Positions 56,117 through 64,000 of a DNA stretch of 64,000 bases are shown in pieces. Source of the stretch: Bemisia tabaci (taxonomy: Eukaryota > Arthropoda > Insecta > Hemiptera > Aleyrodidae); contig NC_092794.1 of NCBI RefSeq assembly GCF_918797505.1, forward strand, positions 61,241,167-61,305,166, given 5' to 3'. The notes under the pieces were generated by a model that saw only the letters and a list, made by a program, of their open reading frames with translations, was not told the DNA's origin and did not search any database. How positions within the stretch are numbered: position 1 is the stretch's first letter; each line of letters starts with the position of its first letter. Position numbers and translations under genes: made by a program.

Positions 56117-56605
56117 TACAATAGTGAACTCCCTACGTTCGGCACTAAGCGAGATATCGCGCTTTGAAAACTTCGGTTTATGACGTCATCCACCGCGGTA
56201 GTGACACCCTTGGTTTCCTCTACCTTGCTTTCATCAGGCAGGGAAATACACATTTGCACTGGTTACTCGATGTGAAACTCGGTTGAAAGCAAGGTGGAAG
56301 AAACCAAGGGTGGTACTTCTGAAGTGGATGAAATCATAAACCGAATTTTTCAAAGCGCGATTATAGCTCGTAATATTGAACGTAGAAAGTTGCTGTTTAG
56401 ACAGATCTTATGGAAGCAAGGTGGAAGAAACCAAGGGTGTCACTTCTGAAGCGGATGAAGTCATAAACCGAATTTCTCAAAGCGCGATATAGCTCGTAAT
56501 ATTGAACGTAGAAAGTTGCTGTTTAGACAGATCTTATTGTTTTTAGCTAATGCGCAAGAATCGAGCATCAGAACACAATTCTGTGACCAGCGCAACCGAC
56601 CAATT
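56117..56605. mobile_element. Family D inverted repeat, copy 2 (truncated, with internal tandem duplication)
   Basis: The left arm is cut where family B copy 4 ends. The centre and right arm match copy 1. A 127-bp segment starting GCAAGGTGGAAGAAACCAAG is present twice in tandem (56289 and 56416). It supplies the empty site for the A insertion in copy 1. Confidence 0.75.
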
Positions 56606-56950
56606 TTCAAAAAAATCTTGTTTTTCCCAAAAGCCTTGGAAAATTTCAATTTGATGGGTGGATCATTCGTTAGAAACAGATACCCCCCGATACTTCACAA
56701 TTTTCGGAGCTGAGCCCAGACAAATTATCTGAGTAACTCCACATTTTAGTACGGAAATTGTTATGATTCACAAATTCTAGCATGTTAACATCAAGGAGAT
56801 GAAGGAAGTCCAAGTGCCTTTCGTCAACCAAAAATCATGTTCAATCAAAACGTACAGAGTAAGATGAATGTTTGTTTTTTGAGTGAGCAACTGTTCGTGC
56901 TCTCCGGTCTGTTAGTCGCCTAAACGGCAAAATTGAAGGCGAATCTCAAG

Positions 56951-57010
56951 AATCTAATGCACAAGAATCAAGCATCAAAACACGATTCTGGACCGGTGCG
57001 ACTCATTCAT
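56951..57010. repeat. Family D right-arm fragment
   Basis: AAGAATCAAGCATCAAAACA and the following CGATTCTGG repeat the D right arm. It is an isolated fragment 0.4 kb beyond copy 2. Confidence 0.6.
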
Positions 57011-58440
57011 TGTAGGAAATTGCACCCGCACATTCGAAAATTTTAATTGGTGCGGCAACACCTTCGCACCGTGTCTTGAGTCACTCATGAGTCGCGGCGC
57101 GCTGCGGGGAGCTGATTGCCTGGATAGTTCGCGCATTGATGTGTCTGTTATTTTTAGGGCTGGCAGTGTAACACTGAACAAAAAAATGATCTGTGACCGA
57201 ATGCAGCCTTAAATTCATGGCTGTTCGAAGGTGCTTCTCGTTATCAAACGCGGCTCGTGTGGCAAGTTACGAGCACTTAAGAACTTTATTTTTTGCTGGT
57301 GTCCTGACTGTGATCATTAAGCGAATTCTCGCCTGATTATTTTAGTCACAAAGCTCCATTAGGACATGCTCACGTTTTTAAAACCAGGACATTCGACACT
57401 GAAGCGGTAATATGATGGATTCACCCATTTATACATCGTAACGTCATGAAATTGCGAAGGGCGTTCGAAACTCACCTTTGAGTTTTAGGAGTCATGTGGC
57501 GCATCAAGCCTAATTTTTAGGCGCCAAATTGACTTTTTGCGTATATATTACGTCGCATTTAGTGAAAAGTTACACACAAGATGTTTTCGTAACAGAACTA
57601 GTAAATAACTGTAACTTGGGAAAGACTAAAGCACAAACAATGAAATTGTGAAGAATAGAAATAGCTTTCACTTGTGGTGCTGAAAATTTCGAATAATCGC
57701 GCCTAATATGAAAATTCAGATTTTTAGGGGGCAATTTTTAGGGGCCAGTTGGCGCAGAGCCTTAATTTTTTAGGCGGATTTGGCGCGTTGGCGCCTGTGA
57801 GTTTCGAACAATGTTCATGGGTATGATGCTACGCGTAATCTGATGGTTTTTGAATCCCTCATTCTCTCTAACTTTAAGTTATGGTCTTTACAACACAACC
57901 AGAAACGCCAACCATATTCAGCTCGTAATGCGGTCTATTTTTTAAATCTTTTCTGCATTTCAACTTGTATAACTCTTTCTTAAAAAAAAAAGATACTTGG
58001 AGTTTTTAAGTGGAAAGTTCACACTCGGCAATCACACGGGCAACTCTTAGCTCACTTTTTTTTTTAAATACTCCTCAGACACAATTGTAGCTTTTATAAC
58101 TCGGTTGACAGTGTTCTGGTCGACATGAATGCAAACTGGGCTCTGGATGTTTTTCACCTTGCATGTCACCCATAATTTTGAGCTTTCAACTTTGATTTTC
58201 TCTTCACAAGAATAACTACCCGCGTCAGATATTAATGACTTTGTGAACTTTGTGCTTTCTCAAACCAAATGTTTTCTCCAAACTTCTTATCATTTATCGA
58301 TCAAGAAATATGACAATGAATACAACGCTATATTTTCATTGAGGTTTTCTTCTCCCTTTTTTTCTTTCAGTTGTTCCTCTCCTCCTCTTTTCTCTTTTCA
58401 TCCTCTTCCTCCTTCCTCTTCCTCTTATTCCTGATTATAA
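57011..58440. other. Non-coding, nothing recognised
   Basis: A 'GGCGC' rich patch at 57520-57800 (TTTTTAGGCGCCAAATT and related strings) hints at a decayed inverted repeat. Confidence 0.4.
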
Positions 58441-58548
58441 GAGATTATCTTTGAATTAGATCAGAAGATGGAGATGAAAAGCAAGGAGAAGTCCTTGCAT
58501 CCCCAGTCCTTTTATCTCCATCCTCTAATCTAATTCAAAGATAATCTC
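58441..58548. repeat. Short hairpin 6
   Basis: GAGATTATCTTTGAATTAGA pairs with TCTAATTCAAAGATAATCTC; GATGGAGATGAAAAGCAAGG pairs with a diverged complement. Confidence 0.8.
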
Positions 58549-59639
58549 ACATTTATGTCTGCATAATGATAACTGCAGATGTTTCTACGTCGCTAAGATT
58601 CCTTTTCGAAATATTGTGGGCTTTTGATTAAAACACACGGTACGAAATGAACTCAAGGCCGTTCGTGGAAAAATAAATGTCACCAGCCAACGCGAGGCAA
58701 TGTGCTAGGTTATTTGCAACGATTGATCATATGCTTATTCTCCACGGTGTTCATCAAAGCGCAACTTAAAGGGAACACCCACCATAGCTCGGTCTCTGCC
58801 GCGAGTCTTGGCAGATTTACATTAAATGAACGTGCCTGCTGTATTTACCGGAAAGGGGGCCTGAATATTTAAAGAATCTCGTCTAATAAATGCTCGCAAT
58901 CCCTATTCAGCAACTAAAATCTCGCGAAAAAAAAGTTGATTCTGAAACGGTGGAATACCTCCTAAAAAACACGGGCTCCCGGCCCGACCTAACAAGCTTA
59001 CTTTGTTTTAAGAGTAAAAAGGTTTCGCTAAAACCAACCAAATCATCAAAATGGTTTTTTGAAAAGAAAAAAAAATCCGTAAACATGAGACTTTGAGCTT
59101 TAAAGTAAGGAAGAAAATTGAAGCCAAAAAAATTTCTTCAAATTGAAAAAAGATATGTTATTATTTTTTATTTTAAAAAAAATCCGAAATGACGGTTTCT
59201 CGCCTCTTTTTCTGTGCTTGCAAGAACTCTAAGGAAAACCAGTCACTCAGGGTGCGACCATATTTCGTCGCTTAGGATTTGTTTTTACCTATTTGTGAAA
59301 ATGAAGGCAAACACCGTCCTATGCCTTGATGGCCTTTTGTGGTGTGATGTGTTATTCCCCTTCATTTAGATCGAGCAGGCTATAATACCTCCTTCGCGTC
59401 TAAATAGTTGCCTAACCGTTCCAATTGAAGGCGAACCACGCTCTGTTGCTTTGGTAAATCCAAGCGCCATGCTACGGAACGCTGCACTTTGGTCCAAAAC
59501 TCAAGAATAGGAAGAAATAAGTCGGATAATAACTTAAAGATCACGAAAGTTTCGTAACAGTTGTTTTTTGAGTCGCTAATTTCGACTTTGATGTCAAATT
59601 GCCTACATTTTAACACCCCGGCCTAATAAATTGTGGAGA
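58549..59639. other. Non-coding, nothing recognised
   Basis: Small frames only. Confidence 0.5.
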
Positions 59640-59815
59640 AGTTTATGGCACGCTGCGGCGCGGCGTGCTGCCAGCTCAAAACGCGTACTGACGCCTACAA
59701 ACCTAAGGGGATACTTCAAGCATTGCGCAATGCGTGAAGTATCCAGTTAGGTTTGTAGGCTACAAGTGCGCGTTTCAAGCTGGCAGCACGCCGCGCCGCG
59801 GCGCGCTGTCCGCTT
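59640..59815. repeat. Family K palindrome, GC-rich arms
   Basis: An inverted repeat with arms GCGGCGCGGCGTGCTGCCAG and its complement, then GCCTACAAACCTAAGGGGAT and its diverged complement. The centre is GCATTGCGCAATGC. Confidence 0.8.
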
Positions 59816-60542
59816 ACACATCGACGGATGAACAATTTCAGCTCTTGCGTTTGAAAAAAAAACAGCTTCCTTGGAAGTTAACATTTATGCATTAACTTCT
59901 CCTTAGGATCAAGACAGCGAGTCAAGCCTTTAAATTGGCACACGAATAAGGGAACTCACAACGGTTCGGAATTGAATATATTAGCATGTTGTCGTTACAC
60001 TTTTACTCTCATTTAGTTTTGCTTAATTAATTTTCGGTGAGGTTATAAAGCACGAAACCACGATTTGTTGGCATCCCTTTCAAGCTCGGTTGCCACATCG
60101 TATTATATTCCAATTCCTATGAAATTCAATAGCACTAGGCGAGTTATTCACCAAAATCTGACAGCGTTTCAGCGCGTGTACGCATTTGCAGCCTTTACCC
60201 GCGGCTTAGTCCTGCCTCATGCTGTTGTGAGCTTTTTTCTGAATAACCGTCTTTTAACCTGCATAAATCACCCCACCATGACAGTGTTGCCGAACTGCGT
60301 AAATTTACTTTTATGAAATACTTTTTCTTCGACTATGGCCACTCTATTAAAAACTTCATAAAGTATTTTTTCCTCTCTCTCTCTCTCTCTTCTCTTTTTT
60401 TTATTTAAGAGTGATTTTTCCTTTTATACTCACAGTTAACTAAACATACCGATGTGGTACCATAAAGAGCAATAACGCCCAAATTTTCAAATTTTAGGTG
60501 CCAGTTTCGAAAAATTTAGGTTGATTATTGGATTGGGTGAAG
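59816..60542. other. Non-coding, nothing recognised
   Basis: An 83-codon + frame at 60065 and a CT microsatellite (60371-60391). Confidence 0.5.
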
Positions 60543-60672
60543 TAGACTACATGTTACAATGAGGAACAACTAGTTTTGGCTCATTCTAGAACCAATGTAG
60601 ATTCGATAGTTTCCCAATAGTTGTAAGAATGAGCTTAAAATTTTATTTTTTTATCGCAAAATGTATTCAAAT
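60543..60672. repeat. Family H-like decayed copy
   Basis: GTAGACTACATGTTACAATG on the left and TCGCAAAATGTATTCAAAT on the right keep the H layout. Confidence 0.5.
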
Positions 60673-60841
60673 CTTCCATTTCTAATTGATCGTGGCCGGA
60701 CCCCAATTCGTTGGGTTTTAGCCTTAAGTTCCGCTACCGGTCAGTCACAACGATTCATGACCGAGCTAGAACATTAGTTGAGGTCTGTCCAGCTGCAATA
60801 TGCAATGGCCGTTTCATCCAATAGACTAGACGGATTATAAA

Positions 60842-60983
60842 TTGGTCTGCATTTTAGAATTTGGAACTACAATATCAGGCTCAGTTTAAAAACGACGTAT
60901 GTACCACGAGTTTCCCTGTACATGTGAAGTTTTCCTACGGATGGGCTAGAAATTGAAGTTCTCAATTGCAAAATTTAGTCAAA
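60842..60983. mobile_element. Family H foldback, copy 6
   Basis: The left arm has TTGGTCTGCATTTTAGAATT; the right TTGCAAAATTTAGTC. It abuts the left arm of the long hairpin at 60982. Confidence 0.75.
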
Positions 60984-61490
60984 TGGAGATGTTGCATGTG
61001 TGAGGGATTTGCGATTTGACCATTGATTCTTTTGTAAAAGTTAGCGAGAAACACGATGGTGCTAATGGTTTTTTCTGAAATTATCTCCCAAGCTCAAAAA
61101 AAGCTCTCAAAGTGAGGCCAAAATGGAGGGGATATCCCACCCTACCCTGAGAGTCCACCTCTACATAAAAACAAACTCTTCATGCAAAGATAGGGAGCAA
61201 ATACATTGACAGAGCTGCCACTTCATTTGAGGACTCCAAAACTGAAAACACAGCAACCCTGCTAATGTATTTGCTCCCTATCTTTGTATGGAGAATTTGT
61301 TTTGATGTAGAGGTGGACTCTCAGGGTAGGGCGGGATATCCCCTCCATTTTGGCCTCACTTTGAGAGCTTTTTTTTGAGCTTGGGAGATGATTTCAGAGA
61401 AAACCAGAGGCACCATCGTGTTTCTCGAGAACTTTTTCATAACAATCAATGGTCAAATCGCAAATCCCTCACACATGCAACATCTCCATT
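60982..61490. repeat. Long hairpin 5, arms about 215 bp
   Basis: AAATGGAGATGTTGCATGTG pairs with CACATGCAACATCTCCATT. The arms continue inward through GAGGGGATATCCCACCCTAC and its complement to AAAGATAGGGAGCAAATACA and its complement. The unpaired centre is about 80 bp. Confidence 0.9.
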
Positions 61491-61939
61491 GTACCTGCAA
61501 AATTAGGACCAAGCAGCGTTTTATTTTTGCCGCGTATAGTGGCAGCCTTGCGTATGATTCAGGGGAACCACCCGCTGGCCGCTCCGCTTTCGCATCCAGC
61601 GGCTCGATTGTTGAATCGATGTCGAATGACTATAATCGATAAAAAGCATCGCAAAGATAGGGATTAATGGATGAGGATTATTCGATAATGATTCATCAAC
61701 AATCGACCCGCAGGAGCCCGCGTCTCATTCCGAGTGATCTCACCTTTTCAAACGCAAACGGGAGCGCCCAACGAATACTATCCAATCACTGTATGTAAAT
61801 TGCATTCGGTACTATTAATTACCGGCCAAGTTAACTCGGCATCTTACCTGGAAAAACACGCAGATCCTGGTCGCTAGGCTATCTGCATTGCGTGGTGTCA
61901 TTATCGGGCTGATATCATGTTTTTGACCGTAAATCGCAC
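61491..61939. other. Non-coding, mixed composition
   Basis: GC-richer than its flanks, no exon signals. Confidence 0.45.
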
Positions 61940-61950
61940 TGTGGAGCCTG

Positions 61951-62365
61951 CGTGGAAAAAAAAATCTCGGTGTATTTACTCAGAAAAGGGTAAAATTACC
62001 AAGAATTCAGGGTTCTATTCGATCCCAGTTTTTTCTTGGTAAAATTACCATTTATGGAATTGGTAATTTTACCGAGTAATCTCGGTAAAATTATTGAACT
62101 TTTTCGGTAATTTTACTGGACCTTGGTAAAAACGCCAATATTTTTTATCGACTGTGGTAGAATTACCGAGAAAAAAAGGGCAAAGTTACCGGGAATTGAT
62201 TACCAATAAAAGTGGTATTCTTACCTGCAAAAAACAGTAAAAATACCGGTTTTTAGGTAAGCTTCCCAGTCTGTCTTGGTAAGACTACCAATAATTGGTA
62301 AAAAAAGTGAGATGGTAAAGGTACCAACGGACTTTGGTAAAAACGCCGAGAATTTTTTTTCAGTG
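61951..62365. mobile_element. Family C foldback element with 11-bp target duplication
   Basis: The ends are CGTGGAAAAAAAAATCTCGG and CCGAGAATTTTTTTTCAGTG. The exact 11-mer TGTGGAGCCTG flanks it (61940-61950 and 62366-62376). The interior is packed with GGTAAAATTACC-type palindromes. Confidence 0.8.
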
Positions 62366-62599
62366 TGTGGAGCCTGGAGCTAGCCTTCGCTTCGGAAGGA
62401 GAAGGACATGCAGTTTTCGTCACATCGTAAATTTTAATGAGTGTTTCGTATAAGAAATTTTAAGAGAAACCAAAGTACTTTTAAACCTTTACGTTCCGTA
62501 TTTGTGGTATATTAGCTTTCAAAGTTTTAACATCATGCTTGACTTATCCCTGTGACTCTCTTTACTGTGCGTTGGGAATCATGGGAATACATGGGTAAA

Positions 62600-62868
62600 G
62601 CTGCGGACTGATTATTGAAATTGATAGTCAAAGGTATAGACGAAGAAAGCCAAATGGAAAGTGAGCGATTCCTATTGGTTGAAATGGGTCTATATATTGA
62701 GGGAGAAAGTGATGGGCCAACTAGCTACAGGGTCTCTCGTGGGTTGCCCTTAGCTAGTCCATTACTAGCCTGCTCTGTCCATTGCAAGCAGCCGCCTCCA
62801 CCAATAGCAGCGCTCCATTTCCTCTTTGTCTATTGCATTGTCTAACAGTTACCATAATCAGCCTGCTG
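62600..62868. mobile_element. Family J element, single copy
   Basis: The ends are GCTGCGGACTGATTATTGAA and TTACCATAATCAGCCTGCTG, with arms CTATTGGTTGAAATGGG and CACCAATAGCAGCGCTCCAT. Confidence 0.7.
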
Positions 62869-63607
62869 ATCGACTGCACTGATTAAAAGCTCGAGGTGAA
62901 ATCCGGAAAGCTTTTCATTGAAGAGACTATTTTGCCCCCATTAAAGCCGAATAGTATAAGTGCTTAGCAGAATCTACTGTTTTTGCGGAGTAGACATATT
63001 ATAGATCAGAATTAACTCTTTGCTAAAGGAACTCGGCTCTAACGGAACAGATTTTACTCGTCATTCGTTCTGCTCGGATTGAAACTAGAAAAGCGCTATA
63101 AGTACAAATTGCTTCCTTTTACGTTTATTGGCGACTTCGGATTCCAAAATAAAATTGGAAGGGAATTTATAGTGTGCTCCCTGTGAAAGCTCTTTGCTCT
63201 CAAAGATCCAGATGTGTTTATTCAGTTGATCATGCGTTTGAAGCGCGAGAATTTCGAATACCATTTTAGACGCATTTAATAACTGGGTTGCAAGATTGCA
63301 TGGAATTTCTTCAATTTCTTGGGAGAGAAATTGAGTACTGGGGTCTTGTTGTTTCTTACGCGACTTGAAGTTATTTCTGGAATGGAAAAAAGCTCTATCA
63401 GTGAATATATCTATAGTTATGCTTACGTTTGTATCATTACTTCACACCCGTCAAAATTATTTTATTTCATTTTCGTCCTCCTCTTCTCTTTCTCCTCTTT
63501 GCAAGGAAGTTGCGGATTTTATTGGTTAATCCATCGAATTCAACCATCGGGAGATGATTTCACGACCAACGCGAATGACCTATCTAAGAACAAACTTACC
63601 GCTCTCT
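62869..63607. other. Non-coding, weak exon-like frame
   Basis: A pyrimidine-rich tract ending CTCTTTGCAAG (63486-63505) precedes an open frame to 63609, but no donor follows and no domain is seen. Confidence 0.35.
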
Positions 63608-63754
63608 AATTGGGCTATATTTTGCAACTGTGAACTACAATTCCTGGCTTATCCGTCAAAACACTTATGTGTATAGGGAAACTAATGCTACATACGTTGC
63701 TCCATAGTTGAGTCAGAAATTTACAGTTCCCAATTGCAAAATGCAATCCAATTG
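63608..63754. mobile_element. Family H foldback, copy 7
   Basis: The ends are ATTGGGCTATATTTTGCAAC and ATTGCAAAATGCAATCCAAT. Confidence 0.75.
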
Positions 63755-63930
63755 AGAAGAGCATTATTTTGCTTATCTCAGAGTGTGAAAGAAGTGGGTG
63801 CATTTTAACCAAAGCATGCCATAACGGCGGGAGTCCAAAAGCTCATGAGCCGCGATTTCCGTTATCAGCAATATCTAGAATGGTTCATGGGAACTTTCGA
63901 CTTTTTGCACGTCAAATTATTCATTTGAAG

Positions 63931-64000
63931 ACTTTTTCGGTAAAAGGGCGTATGAGGCTTGCAATGCTGGTGCGATTGTGCGATTTTTTAGCGTGTGCGG
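63931..64000. mobile_element. Family EE left half, cut by the window end
   Basis: TTTTTCGGTAAAAGGGCGTA and TGAGGCTTGCAATGCTGGTG match the EE left arm. The right arm would lie past the window. Confidence 0.65.

Noticed and set aside
63486..63609. Possible further perlecan exon after a CTCTTTGCAAG tract
   Set aside because: No donor, no cysteine pattern, and the frame ends at a stop.

Overview
The window is nuclear DNA of an animal, most likely an insect. It is AT-rich, has no long uninterrupted genes, and carries classical GT-AG splice sites, long introns and a very dense load of short foldback (MITE-like) elements. The repeat style made me think of a hemipteran such as a whitefly, but that is only an impression. 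No rRNA, tRNA, CRISPR array or prokaryotic gene was found.

Coding content. Seven exons on the + strand, about 24.6-49.4 kb, build the N-terminal part of a secreted heparan sulfate proteoglycan of the perlecan (insect trol) type: an acidic, Ser/Thr-rich leader with a furin-like RVKR site (24633-25029), an acidic Ser-Gly exon suited to glycosaminoglycan attachment (26865-27071), a SEA domain split over two exons (40129-40288, 42300-42466), and three LDL-receptor class A modules on separate exons (44476-44607, 46106-46315, 49269-49400). Splice phases agree from exon to exon, apart from one ambiguous acceptor at the second exon. The signal-peptide exon and everything after the third LDLa module were not found here. 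Inside the 13-kb intron before the SEA exons, two minus-strand exons with good splice sites and matching phase (37377-37482, 33699-33806) point to an unrecognised antisense nested gene. At 3091-3117 a pyrimidine tract runs into CAG directly followed by GTGAGT, the form of a recursive splice site.

Repeats. I name the families by letter. A, B and C begin CACTG-A-rich and end T-rich-CAGTG. D is a large inverted repeat that hosts an A element. E starts GTCACCTTC. F starts CTGCCGTGCTAAGG. G carries GAACGTAACT ends. H and W start TGGACTRCATTTTGCA. X starts ATCGACRGTGAAACTR. J carries GATTATTGAAATTGATAGAC. K, N, Z, BB, DD and EE are further foldbacks. CC is a hAT-like element with an 8-bp target duplication. 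Three 5'-truncated tails of one non-LTR retrotransposon are present. There are several long single hairpins, tandem arrays (26.1, 28.6-29.0, 29.1-29.6 kb) and a 0.4-kb polypyrimidine tract (54.8-55.2 kb).

Layout: 0-24 kb is repeat-rich non-coding DNA, perhaps a long first intron. 24.6-49.4 kb is the perlecan-like gene with its nested antisense exons. 49.4-64 kb is non-coding and repeat-rich, probably the next intron of the same gene. All repeat limits were read by eye and are good to about 10 bp unless a target duplication is stated.
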